Assembly (NCBI GenBank): GCA_000969725.1
Contig: JXSR01S043277.1
Reading direction: 5' to 3' (one strand)
Length of the DNA: 32,554 nt
From: Ophiothrix spiculata
Taxonomy: Eukaryota > Echinodermata > Ophiuroidea > Amphilepidida > Ophiotrichidae
Shown: piece by piece, positions 21,094 to 30,725 of the stretch
Layout of the letters: every line of letters starts with the position of its first letter
Numbering within the stretch: position 1 is the first letter of the stretch
Position numbers and translations under genes: made by a program
The notes under the pieces: model-generated
Told to the model about the DNA's origin: nothing
Databases searched by the model: none
Seen by the model: the letters and a program-made list of their open reading frames with translations, nothing else

Positions 21094-21152
21094 GTAAAGC
21101 GCTTTGATCAATTCTGGAAAAGCGCTATATAAGCACCGACATTTATTTATTT
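21094..21152 (+). mobile_element. LINE/SINE 3' tail fragment
   Basis: GTAAAGCGCTTTGATCA followed by AAAAGCGCTATATAAGCACC and ATTTATTTATTT is the typical 3' end of CR1/L2-type LINEs and of SINEs that borrow it: a stem-forming AAGCGCT pair followed by a short A/T-rich repeat. No body is attached; the tail lies between the MITE and the tandem array. Confidence 0.65.
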
Positions 21153-21177
21153 TTTTAAATAAAAAACACAAATAATT

Positions 21178-21900
21178 GACATATCGCGAGTGCAGAATTC
21201 AGATTAAATGATTGTGACTTAATTAGCAATAAACATTGGAAAATAAAACTACAAATTGGAGAAACTAAACTTCTTGACATATAACGAGTATAGAATTCAG
21301 ATTCAATCAATGTGACTGGGTAATAAGTGTAGGCAAATAAAACTACAAACTGGAGAAACTTCACAAATACAGAATTCAGATTCAATTATTGTGGCCAGCC
21401 AATACGTGTGGCAAATAAAACTACACACTGGAGAAAACAAAACTTCTTGGCATATCACGATTACAGAATTCAGATTCAATTATTGTGGCTTAGCAATAAG
21501 CGTAGGCAAATTGAACTAAAACTGGAGAAAACTATACTTCTTGGTATATCACAAGTACAGAATTCAGATTCAAACATTGTGACAAGGCAATACGCATATG
21601 CAAATAAAACTAAAACTTAAGAAAACTATACTTCTTGGTATATCATGAGTACAAAATTCAGATTCAAACATTGTGACTGGGTAAAAAGTGTAGGCAAATG
21701 AAACTAAAACTCTTCGACATATCACGTTCAGATTCAATCATTGTGACTAGGCAATAAGCTAAAGCAAATAGTTACAAACTATAGAAAACTTAAATTCTTG
21801 ACATATCACGAGTACATAATTCAGATTCAATCATTGTGACTGGGTAATAAGCGTAGGCAAATAAAACTACAAAATAGAGAAAATGAACTTCTTGACATAT
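21178..21900 (+). repeat. Eight tandem ~93-bp monomers
   Basis: Each monomer contains GAGTACAGAATTCAGATTCAA, then CATTGTGACTGGGTAATAAG, GTAGGCAAATAAAACTACAAA and CTTCTTGACATATCAC, with small changes. CAGATT(C/A)AA occurs near 21200, 21299, 21380, 21472, 21567, 21660, 21730 and 21823. Spacing is 70-101 bp, mostly about 93, with one shortened unit. The frames at 21155-21385 and 21408-21620 read through this array and are not genes. The last monomer joins the larger units that follow. Confidence 0.9.
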
Positions 21901-22493
21901 CACAACTATCATCACATTAAAAAAAGTAGGTTGTATGTCAAACCTTGTACAATTAAGGAAAGGAACAGGTTATTGTATTAAGAAAGAAAGAAAACACCTT
22001 CAATTCGGCACATTTCTCCCCATTTGGGTTTCAGAATAACTAAAAATGCAAATATGGAAGGAGCGGGCTTTCATCTGTGAGTTATATGAAGGGTATTGAG
22101 CAAACAGAGATCACTGGAGGAAAGAAAACTTGTTGACATATCACGACTATCATCACATTACCACAAGTAGGTCATATGTCAAACCTGGTATAACTGGGAA
22201 GAGGAACAGGTGATTGAGTTAAGGCAGGAAGAACATAGCTATTGTCATCATAAACACAGGCACTGTGGGTGATATAACTCAATTGGGACTCGCTCTACTC
22301 TTTAATCAAATGGTTATAGCACATCCATTTTGATTATGATCAACTGGAGCGCCATTTGATTACATTACTCCTGGGGAATTTGTTCAGTTTCAGAGGACAT
22401 TTAACAGAGCCAAAACTGTATTTTTGAAAAATTTGTTTTTCTGCAATGATGTAAAGGACAATAGGCAAACATAGATCATTAATATCAAAAAGT

Positions 22494-22565
22494 GGTATAC
22501 TGATGCTGAATTAAGTTTAAACTATGTCTGGTATACTGATGCTGAATTAAGTTTAAACTATGTCT
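22494..22565. repeat. Exact 36-bp tandem duplication
   Basis: The unit that begins GGTATACTGATGCTGAATTA and ends CTATGTCT occurs twice without change (22494-22529, 22530-22565), and its first 12 bases recur at 22583. It explains most of the extra length of this long unit over its neighbour. Confidence 0.9.
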
Positions 22566-23359
22566 CACGACTTAAAAAGTGGTATACTGATGGTTTAGTG
22601 ATAATCATAGGCAATTAAAAACCACAAAATTAGAGAAAATAAACTACTTGACATATCACGACTATCATCACATTCACAAAAGTAGGTCGTATTATGTCAA
22701 ACATCGTACAATGGGGAAAATGAACAGGTGATTGTATAGAGGCAGGAGGAACATACCTATTGTCATCGCGCACAAATGCATGATGGGTGATATAACTCAA
22801 TTGGGACTCGGCTCTTCTATTTAATCAAATAATTATAGCACATCCATTTTGTATATGATTAACCGTAGCTTCATTTTAGTACTTATTTCCATGGAATCAT
22901 TTAGGTTTCAGAACACATTTGACAGAGCAAAAACTGTATTCGAAAAGGGTAGTTTTCAGCGATGACGTAAAGGAAATAAGGCAAAAACAGATCATTGGGA
23001 AAAATGTCAAAAAGTGGCATACTGGTAGTCTAGCGATTAACATATGCAAAAAAAACGGGCAATAATTGGAGAAACTAAAATTGTTGATATATCACAACTA
23101 TCATCACATTAAACTAAAGTAGGTCGTATGTCAAACATCCTACAATTGGGAAAATGAACAGGTGATTGTATTGAGGCAGGAGAAACATACCAATTGTCAC
23201 CACGCACAAATGCATACTGGTGGTGATAAAACTTCATTGGGGACTTGCTCTTCTATTTTATCAAATAGGTATAGCACTATTCATTTTGTTTATGATCAAC
23301 CGTTGCTTCATTAAACATACTACAGGGGGGATAATTTTGGTTTCAGAACACAATTGACT

Positions 23360-23694
23360 AAGCTGGCAAATTTTCCGTGATTGAAAACACCCAATTCCGC
23401 GATTTTCCGTGAGTGGTTGCAAATACTATATTCTGTGATTTCCAGTGATGTAATAAATTAATATACTTGTTTCAGGTGTGTAAGTAGTAAAAAACGGACT
23501 TACTTGCATTATGTTCAGTTGTTTAAAGAGATGTTATTTTTATCATTTAAATATCACATTCTCATTATTTTTCCATATATCAATTTTTGTCAAGGAAAAA
23601 ACACATTTTCCATGAGTTTCTGTGTTTTAGGTTGTTTTTCCTAAATTCCGTGAATTTTCCCGCTTTTTGTGTGACACAGAAAACTTGCCAGCTT
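23360..23694. mobile_element. MITE with AAGCTGGCAA ends and repeated TTTTCCGTGA motifs
   Basis: Ends are AAGCTGGCAAATTTTCC and, inverted, AAGCTGGCAAGTTTTCTG. The flanks ACAATTGACT (23350-23359) and ACATTTGACA (23695-23704) look like a ~10-bp target duplication with two changes; the sister unit at 22915 shows a single ACATTTGACA. Near both ends a motif like ATTTTCCGTGA recurs (23370, 23400, 23430, 23600, 23646), which could be transposase-binding sites. 335 bp, non-coding. Confidence 0.75.
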
Positions 23695-24042
23695 ACATTT
23701 GACAGACCTAAAACTAGGCACTGAATAAGGATGGTTTTAGTTTTGCACTGATGTCATTATGGGTTAAGCAGTGAAAAAGAATGTCATTAAAGATATCTTC
23801 ACTAGAAATGTTTCCAATTAATTGTCATGGGATGAAATAATCTATTAATTGATTGAGGGTAATATATGAAGTAGTATTTAAGGTTTGTAAAGCTTAAGTA
23901 AAATATTTGTAAAAAATTAAAGGGCTAACAAAATGCTTGGATGTTTGAGATAGTATGGAGAAATACTGTCATTCAAAGGATTGAGTTTCTGTGTAATCAA
24001 ATTTTGAATTATATTAGAAAGCAAGAAAGATCTTTTATTATA

Positions 24043-24341
24043 ACTAAAGACTCCAAAAAAAGTATCGCCTCACCTCGAACAAATGGCTCCTACGCCTTAG
24101 TCTTGTGTTACTAGTTTGTTCAGTGCGAAAAATGAAATTTGCAACTTTTAAAAAACGACCTTGAGGGTTTTAAAAGTTCATAACTTCAATGTTTCTCAGT
24201 CAATTGTCAGAAATAGGGTGTTCAATGAAAGCTGAAACTCCAGCGCTTGTGCACACAATCTTCAAATTACGTATGCGTATTCCGTATTAGCACAGGAGCC
24301 ATTTGTTCGAGTGAGGCGATACTTTTTTGGGAGTCTTTAGT
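24043..24341. mobile_element. MITE with ~49-bp nearly perfect inverted ends
   Basis: ACTAAAGACTCCAAAAAAAG onward through TATCGCCTCACCTCGAACAA and ATGGCTCCT is inverted at 24294-24341 with one substitution and one missing base. The element is 299 bp, so a third of it is terminal repeat. A clear target duplication is not visible. The frame at 24247-24471 begins within it and is not a gene. The good match of the two ends suggests recent arrival. Confidence 0.85.
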
Positions 24342-24470
24342 TTTAATGATACAGCATACAGATTCATGTAAATTAGCAATTATATCATATGAGTCATATG
24401 AAGTTTGTGAAAAGCTTAAAACATATAAAATTATAGATAAACAGGATACATGTAAAGCCTATTACACTTA

Positions 24471-25305
24471 AGTACCACCCTGATCTCCAGAAACACAAAT
24501 ACTCCACCCCAACCCTAGGTACAGTTCATTCAAACATTCTAAACATAAGTCTCCTCTCATTACTGTCAAGCTCAGTGCTTCAATTCAGTCTCATCTATAT
24601 ACTTCTTTGCTTCTAATTAAGTCGCTTCATTTCTAGGTCTATTGTGTACACTTTGCTAGTCTTCCTCCTACTCAGTCATCATTTCCTACTTCCTCAGTAT
24701 TGAGCTATTGTTGCATACTGCATCCTATTTTATCTTGGTTGAGAAACGCATTTCATTTATTTACTTCCACTTGAAAGGAGATAAGAGGTGGTACTTTTGT
24801 CTGTTTCAGGCTTTAGGAAACTTGATAATAATTAGCAGAGACTGGATAAGAGCATGACCACTAAACCCCATGTTAGACCTTATTTCTTCTTACCACCCTT
24901 ATCCCCTGAAACACAAATACTCCACCCCTACCCTAGGTATTACAGCTCATTCAAACATTCTAAACACTAGTTTGCTCTTATTACTTTCCAGCTCAGTACT
25001 TCAGTTCAGTCTCATCTATATACTTCTTTCTTACTAATTCAGTAGCTTCATTTCTAGGTCTATTGTGTACACTTTGCCAGTCTTCCTCCGACTCAGTCAT
25101 CATTTCCTACTTCCTCAGTATTGAACTATTGTTACGTACTGCATTCTATTTTATCTTGGTTGGAGGCATGCATTTCATTTCTTAGTTCCACTTTAAAGGA
25201 GCCAATCGGTAGTAATTTTTGAGGCTGTAGGAACATTGGTATTAATTAGCAGAGACTGGCTAGGAGCATGACCATAAAACCCCCTGTTAGACCTTTTATT
25301 ATTTT
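24471..25305. repeat. Tandem duplication of a ~418-bp segment
   Basis: Two copies (24471-24889 and 24890-25305) begin TACCACCCT and share AAACACAAATACTCCACCCC, AGGTCTATTGTGTACACTTT, TCATCATTTCCTACTTCCTC and TTAGCAGAGACTGG in order. By eye about nine bases in ten agree. Both are pyrimidine-rich on the plus strand (TCTTCCTC-like runs) and non-coding. Confidence 0.9.
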
Positions 25306-25516
25306 GGATGAAGCAATGTTATAGTATATTTCTTGTTGCTTCAACACCACAAATATACTTCTTTAGTTTATATAGAGGATTCCAACTTTTGTAATTGACA
25401 AAAATATTCCATAATATGGTATATTACTTCTACGGCAACAAACAATATAGACACTATATTAACACTACATGGTTTGGAGTGAAGTAGTGCAATCTATCTT
25501 CCCCAGGTTCTGGCTA

Positions 25517-25554
25517 TGTGACTATTATTCTGAGGCCACAGGATGATAGTCACA
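25517..25554 (+). repeat. 16-bp stem, 6-nt loop hairpin
   Basis: TGTGACTATTATTCTG pairs with CAGGATGATAGTCACA around the loop AGGCCA. All 16 positions pair if the RNA is read from the plus strand, two of them as G-U wobbles; on the minus strand these would be A-C mismatches. It lies about 40 bp from a tRNA-like segment on the other strand. Function unknown. Confidence 0.6.
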
Positions 25555-25594
25555 CAGAAGGGAGTATGCACTGAAAACCAAATGAACATACAGT

Positions 25595-25668
25595 GCTGGG
25601 AGCCGGAATTGAATCCTGGACTTGGATTAGTGCAGAGCGAGGGAAGAACTGATGCGCTAAGGATGTTT
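25595..25668 (-). mobile_element. tRNA-derived SINE head or tRNA pseudogene
   Basis: On the minus strand, CCTTAGCGCATCAGTTC resembles an RNA polymerase III A box and T-side CCAGGATTCAATTCCGG resembles a B box/T arm, at tRNA-like spacing. The acceptor ends do not pair well and no full cloverleaf is evident, so it is not a working tRNA gene. I read it as the 5' head of a SINE; the body and tail are not clear. Confidence 0.5.
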
Positions 25669-25758
25669 TCCAATGAAATTAGTGTATTGTGTTTACTGAA
25701 TGATAAATATCAAATCTTGGACCACAAACTTACAACATTATAGTCTACAGATTGAATT

Positions 25759-26361
25759 CGTCGGTCGATTCACATACTGTTCTATACAACATTTTTGAGA
25801 AAATTTATCTGGATTGATATATTGATGATTTCTTCATACCTACCAAGTTAGAGGCCTTAATTTAGCCTAATTAACAAGAAATTATTAATTAATTTGGGGC
25901 CAAATGCGTTCTATTAAAATTAAGCGTTTCACAAACTGCGCTATATGCAAAAATCATGTACTTAGGTATAGCGTAAACAACGCATCACATACAGATCTAT
26001 ATGGTGCACTTTTTGAACTTCGCGATGAAAATAATTTTCACATACAGTCCTATATCATATAGCGCAGTTTGACGTATTCAATTACTGTACCAAGAGATCA
26101 CTAAATGTAAAAAAAGCTTTTTCACATAGAGATCTATAAGTTCACAATTACATTAAATAGGGTTACAAGTAGAAATTTTAGCTGAAATTAAACATAATAA
26201 CAAGTTTGAAGTCTTTTCTTTTAAAAGAATTTAGTATAAGAAGTAAACTTAAGTGCAAAGGCTATTTTATGACACACACGAAGTCTACGTAAGAATTTTC
26301 AAATGCGATTTTCTCGAAATGTGTCTTTGGTCATATAGAACAGTATGTGATGTGACCGACG
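25759..26361. mobile_element. MITE family with CGTCGGTC ends, copy 2
   Basis: Left CGTCGGTCGATTCACATACT (then GTTCTATA) and right TATAGAACAGTATGTGATGTG then ACCGACG are inverted over about 27 bp. AATT flanks both ends (25755-25758, 26362-26365), a possible 4-bp target duplication. It matches the copy at 16818-17428 throughout. The 148-codon frame beginning at 26253 starts inside the right end of this element. Confidence 0.85.
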
Positions 26362-26365
26362 AATT

Positions 26366-26986
26366 ATTCAACATGGTCTATGCACCTTACATGAAGACTG
26401 TTACCTTCAGTGACAATCAGATAAATCCTCACCGAGGCTATTTGTTCTCTTATTTGTTTCTATCCTATAGCAAATGCCAATCATATGCCTCATCTCTCCC
26501 AATTTCAACTCAATTTTATTTATTCAGAGCCTGTCTCCCTCCATTTATATTTATTCAGAGCCTGTCTCCTTTCATTTATACTTATATAAGCACTGTAACA
26601 AAATTCCATCTTTTCCATCTTGCTCATAATTACTTCGCGTCTTTCATTTCTCTTGTCGAGACAAAAGATTTTGCAACGCCGTCATTCCTGCTCTCTTAAC
26701 ATTTGATCCACCTCTACATTTATGAGATTCATGAATTGTTCCCATTTTTATGTTTTTCTTCAATACTCAAGTTTCATATAAACTGAACTTATGATGGTAC
26801 ATTTAATACAAAGAACGTTTTTGTTCAATTCTTGATTTATGTATATATAGTGGTTTGTTTTTCCTGAAAGGGTTTACTGTGACTAATAATAAATTTAAAA
26901 TTGCATTTGACTGGCTAGTTTTCAGTGGCTTGCATCAAATTTCAACATTTATGCCTGTTTCTACTGAGGGAGGCCAAAAATAAAAA
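26366..26986. other. Non-coding stretch with a 33-bp duplication
   Basis: ATTTATTCAGAGCCTGTCTCC occurs twice at about 26518 and 26549 (a 31-33-bp tandem duplication). The 148-codon plus-strand frame at 26253-26699 covers this duplication and the end of a MITE; it has no domain and is treated as chance. Nothing else is recognised. Confidence 0.55.
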
Positions 26987-27339
26987 GTTGTTTGCTCGTC
27001 CTCAACCGACCAACCTTAATTTTGGAAATCAGCAAAAAAAGGCAAAAGAATACTGACCCTATTTTTGGAAATTCCTAAAAAAGTCCTTTTCTTCTTTTCA
27101 GATTTATGCATTCTAAAAATGCAGAAAAAAATGAATGTTTTATTTTGTGTTGAGAATTTTAGTCATTTTGTAAGTATGGTGATTCATTTTGACACCGAAA
27201 TTATCCTATTATTTCATATTCTGAGCCTTGATTAATACATATACATATACATATAGTGGAGTATGCTAGTAAATAAAAAAAGAGAAAAAAAAAATCCCAA
27301 CCGATTTTTCAAATTCAATTGAGGACAAGCAAACAATTT
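26987..27339. mobile_element. MITE with TTGTTTGC(T/C)GTCCTCAA ends
   Basis: Left GTTGTTTGCTCGTCCTCAAC and right TTGAGGACAAGCAAACAATTT are inverted over about 20 bp with one or two changes. The flanks ATAAAAA and ATAAAAAA may be a target duplication but are too simple to trust. CAACCGA occurs just inside both ends in the same orientation (27002 and 27299). Non-coding, about 353 bp. Confidence 0.65.
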
Positions 27340-28072
27340 ATAAAAAAGATATTCTAATTATTTGACGACTGACCAAAAATTTCTTATCACTTTTTGCATG
27401 TTTTTCCTAGACGAGAATTCAGCAGCCATTATTAATTTTTGAGTTATTTTGCTTCAGATACTCAACATCTTGACAAAAATATTCTAAACAAATGTATTGC
27501 AAAAATAATACTTTTACTTGACTGTTTGTAATACATTCACTTCAAATTTAAATGATCCCAACTGTAGTTTAAACTTTTCAGTAAATTAAAAAATAACCTA
27601 CAATAAATCACTTAACAATTTTTTATATGCAAAAATCAAAATGTTACTTGATTAAATGCCACTTTTTCTAAATAACTCTTTCTAGTCCATTCCATAACAA
27701 AGCAGCAAAGCTAAACTTCTACACAACTCCATTCCATAACAGAACAGTGAAGCTAAACTGGCATTTAGCATATCTAATCTACTATATACAAATCATTATG
27801 CAAAAGCGAAACTAGCAAAACACTGTTGTTTAAAAACAACCATTATTACAAACAACTCTAGAATGTGTAAATCCATTTGAATGACAACATGGTTGTCTTT
27901 CCATTATCTGCAGCAAATCTGTGACCTTTTCAAAATACAGACATGCAGCATTTTATCATAATGGTAACCACAATCGATGATGAACTATTTCCACTAAACT
28001 AAAATTTGTGGCTTTATATGACCTTACGTACATTGAACGACAAATGAAGAGTTACTGAAATGACCATTCACC
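27340..28072. other. Non-coding stretch; start of the large duplicated region
   Basis: A ~45-bp direct repeat (CCATTCCATAACARARCAG then AAGCTAAACT) lies at about 27689 and 27731. From about 27880, CATTATCTGCAGCAAATCTGTGACC corresponds to 30920-30950, so the ~3-kb duplication probably begins here. No gene. Confidence 0.55.
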
Positions 28073-28076
28073 TTAA

Positions 28077-28634
28077 AGTAATACTATAAAGTGTTAAAAA
28101 TGAAGCGCCCCCTGTCACCCATGACTTTTGATTTTTTTGGCTTATTGGGTTTGTTTTGGGTAGATATGAATACCCTCCAAACGATTTGCCTCAAAGATGC
28201 TTACTTTTTCTGTTATGGCCATTTGTTGAATTAAATTCGGGATCCCGAATTTAATTCCACATGTGTTAGTATAGGAAAGCAGTGGCGTAGCTAGAGGGGG
28301 GCCGGGGGGGGGGGCCGTGGCCCCCCCATTAATGACTATTTTGTCGGTTAAAAAAGCGCCCGTCGGTAAAGTTGAGCCGACCGGCCGCAGGCCGGGCGGC
28401 GATACAGCACTCAATATACAATTCTGTCAGTTCATCTTCATGTTGTGGTCCCCCCAGTTTCGAAAACCTGGCTACGCCACTGTAGGAAAGCATAGTAAGC
28501 TTTTTATCCGTGTTTTGGTGGCAAAACAATTTTTTCGCAGAATACACTTGAAAACGCTTTCAGATAGTCACATTCCTCCATTTTATGCTGTTTTTACTAT
28601 AAACCAGTTTTGATCAAAATCTTATAGCATTGCT
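28077..28634. mobile_element. MITE with TTAA target, AGCAATRCTATAA ends, copy 2 (host of a nested MITE)
   Basis: TTAA then AGTAATACTATAA at left is inverted at right as TTATAGCATTGCT then TTAA. It is 558 bp only because of the 203-bp insertion plus 8-bp duplication inside. Otherwise it follows the copy at 19883-20207. The frames at 28142-28414, 28317-28613 and 28329-28547 cross the two elements and are not genes. Confidence 0.85.
28280..28482. mobile_element. hAT-like MITE nested in another MITE
   Basis: Starts CAGTGGCGTAGCTAG and ends CTGGCTACGCCACTG. Perfect 8-bp target duplication TAGGAAAG (28272-28279 and 28483-28490). The sister element at 19883 has a single TAGGAAAGC at the matching place. 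It is GC-rich, unlike the surroundings, with G-runs and C-runs just inside the left end that can fold on themselves. CAGTGGCGTAGC ends with 8-bp duplications are characteristic of hAT-derived MITEs. Confidence 0.95.
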
Positions 28635-28870
28635 TTAAACCAGCCATAAATGCAGTCTCATGTCATTTTTGCTTTTTTAAAATCTGCAAAGACCATGTTA
28701 TAAGGATTAAATGGCACCTCATCAAGTTGAGATAAACACATTCAAAGATCAGTAGGCCCTATATTTTCTGTTGATTGTCCTCAGAACATTATACAGATAC
28801 TTAATATTTAGGATTATTTTCTTGAAATGAAAATTGTTTTGAAGCAAGTAATAAATTTCTGCAAATTATG

Positions 28871-28960
28871 ACTTTGGCATGTATTTTCACCTGTAATGCG
28901 AAATGCAGTTTGCTGCATTTACGGCTGTATAGAGATATGAACGAACACAAATGTGCTCAT
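28871..28960. other. 90-bp block, unusually conserved between duplicates (copy A)
   Basis: From ACTTTGGCATGTATTTTCAC to ATGTGCTCAT this block matches 31296-31385 with one difference (CTGTAATGCG versus CTGTAACGCG), while flanks differ every 10-15 bases and have gaps. It holds the hairpin AAATGCAG-TTTG-CTGCATTT at 28901-28920. There is no open frame of note. Constraint, gene conversion or a repeat with its own history could each explain it. Confidence 0.75.
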
Positions 28961-29335
28961 TAAGAAAAGAGAAGAGATAAAGTTTGGCCAATGGATCACT
29001 ATGGAATCACCCATTTCTTTCTTTTTGATCTATTGAAATAATTTTATTGGGGTTTATGCACAATGGACCAACCTCTGAGTCTCACTGTGCTAAAATTTTG
29101 AATCAAGCCTGTGCTTCCAAGACAAATACATAAATAAATGTAGACTATGACCTATGAATTGTACTTGCAGGCCAACATTTTAAATCTATATATTGAGAAT
29201 TATCAATTCAGACAATCGTTATTGAAATGTATGTAAATAAGCACAAAAATAAAAGAATTTAATGTCAAATTCTGTCAGGTATTGATAAATTTAGTTAAAC
29301 AATATTATTTTACAAAATCTATGGCTTTTTGATAG

Positions 29336-29383
29336 GGTTTTGACAGAGGGCATTTAGAAGATGCCCTCTGCTCTGTCAAAACC
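29336..29383. repeat. Strong 48-nt hairpin in duplicate copy A only
   Basis: GGTTTTGACAG plus AGGGCAT pairs with ATGCCCT plus CTGTCAAAACC, giving 18 bp of perfect stem with a 5-nt bulge on the right arm and a 7-nt loop. It sits in a segment of copy A missing from copy B. It could be a tiny fold-back element or a small-RNA precursor; no target duplication is visible. Confidence 0.6.
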
Positions 29384-29699
29384 TTCTCAAATAATTACCC
29401 GGGAAATATGGTGAATTCCAGCCCTGCTAGGTGATACTTGCCAAGCAAAAATGGTTGATTGCAGTAGTTCATGGGCTGATATTGACTTTTTCCTCTCAGG
29501 CTTAATACTCAAAACAACCTACATTGATTCTCATTCCATTGTCCTTTGCAGGATTTTCCCCATTTTTGTTATTGGCATTTAAGCAACATAGACCATTAGC
29601 TTAATGGAAACAAACAGCTAAGGCATAATCAAAATATCCTTCTGTTTAATGTATAAAAATATGTGAATTGAAGTTTTTTCACAACCACAAACTTTGCAA

Positions 29700-30620
29700 T
29701 TTACCACACTTCTATCCACCTAAAGCAGTTCAGTGACATGCTTTTCTTTCCATTTAAGCAGTTCAGTGACATTGTGCAGCACAGCAGACCATCACTTACC
29801 ATAATGTAAATCAAACTACTTGAGATGCTGAATACACAAAATTTTAAGAATATCCTTTTTCACTTCTAATCATTTCCATTAAAGTTAACCACAGACCTAT
29901 GATTCAACATGACTTTCCTTTTTTTATCTTGACCCGTTTTCTAACCTTAGGTGATACATGCAGACCAACACAAATTATATACAATAGAACTACTTAAGAT
30001 GTTCAGTATTAAAATGTCAAGTGTACCTCTTTTTGTATTTCTAACCATTTTCTTCAAATTGAACAATAAATAAAAAGATTCAGCATGTTTTGAATATAAC
30101 CTAAAGAACTTTTTAACCATATGTAGCGCAGACAAACCAATAATATCATAATGTTAATAAAATTCTCAAATCTCTGAAAAAAAAAAACGTTTGCATGTCT
30201 AACCATCCTCCTTAAATTGAAGTTAACCACAGTCTTGTGTTTCAAAGTGGTTTTCCTTTGATTAAATAAAGCAGTTCGCTGACATTTGAAATACCCAAAA
30301 ACTTAACACTTAATCATATTAAATCGAAATAAAATAAAATATGCTCAATACTTGAACCATACCTCAAGTATGAAGGATTTCTTGCATTTCTAAAATTTCT
30401 CAAATTGAAAATCGACCACATACCATAATATTCAACATGTTTTTCTTTCTCTTAAAGCAGTTCTGTGGCTTTTTTGATGCAGCCAGAATACTACTTCTCT
30501 TAACCCTAACCATACTGAGCAATTCTCTGTTTGAAAATCAACCACATACCATTTCATTCAACATGTTTTTCTTTCTCTTAAAGCAGTTCTGTGGCCTTTT
30601 TTGATGCAGTCAGACTGCAC
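29700..30620 (+). repeat. Decayed tandem repeats marked by AAAGCAGTTC
   Basis: The phrase TWAAGCAGTTC(T/A)GTGRC recurs at about 29722, 29756, 30268, 30459 and 30579, and again at 30929 and 32364. It is often preceded by CCACAtACCAT..ATTCAACATGTTTTTCTTTCTC (in pieces) and followed by TTTTGATGCAG. The two best copies (30420-30490 and 30540-30615) are spaced 120 bp; others are more diverged. The short frames at 29947-30135 and 30054-30245 are not genes. Confidence 0.65.
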
Positions 30621-30629
30621 GTTAAAAAT

Positions 30630-30725
30630 AACGGGTTTCCGCCTGAAATCAAACCCGGGACCTCTCGCTTCCCAACCCAACTGTCACTATGTCAAGCCAC
30701 TGAGCACGCACTGCCATGGCAGCGA
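30630..30725 (-). mobile_element. tRNA-derived SINE head
   Basis: On the minus strand the sequence runs GTGCTCAGTGGCTTGACATA (A-box region, 30688-30708) to TCCCGGGTTTGATTTCAGG (B-box region, 30642-30660), with tRNA-like spacing and the usual GGGAAGCGAGAGG link. The 3' CCA side is absent and the flank is unrelated, so I call a SINE rather than a tRNA gene. It interrupts the AAAGCAGTTC repeats. Confidence 0.7.

Larger units (their letters stand above)
21901..23790 (+). repeat. Four long repeat units, each containing part of the ~93-bp monomer
   Basis: Units begin at ATATCAC(G/A)ACTATCATCACATT near 21897, 22138, 22654 and 23090. The first is internally shortened; the others span about 440-515 bp. 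Shared text includes AGTAGGTCGTATGTCAAAC, GAACAGGTGATTG, GGTGATATAACTCAATTGGG, AGCACATCCATTTTG and GTCAAAAAGTGG. The unit end (AAAATTAGAGAAAATAAACT then CTTGACATATCAC) is the 3' half of the 93-bp monomer, so the array is nested. The fourth unit holds the insertion at 23360-23694. Confidence 0.85.

Noticed and set aside
21178-21900. Regularly spaced repeats considered as a CRISPR-like array
   Set aside because: The whole ~93-bp unit repeats with no unique spacers, and the genome is clearly animal-like; it is a tandem satellite.
25595-25668. Functional tRNA gene
   Set aside because: A- and B-box-like segments are present but acceptor and anticodon stems do not form convincingly; a SINE head or pseudogene fits better.
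26253-26699. 148-codon plus-strand open frame, the longest in the window
   Set aside because: It starts inside the right end of a MITE, crosses a 31-33-bp tandem duplication, and has a Phe/Tyr/Ser-rich composition with no domain, signal or splice context.
28142-28613. Open frames rich in Pro/Gly over GC-rich DNA
   Set aside because: They cross two nested MITEs; the GC content belongs to the hAT-like element, not to a coding region.
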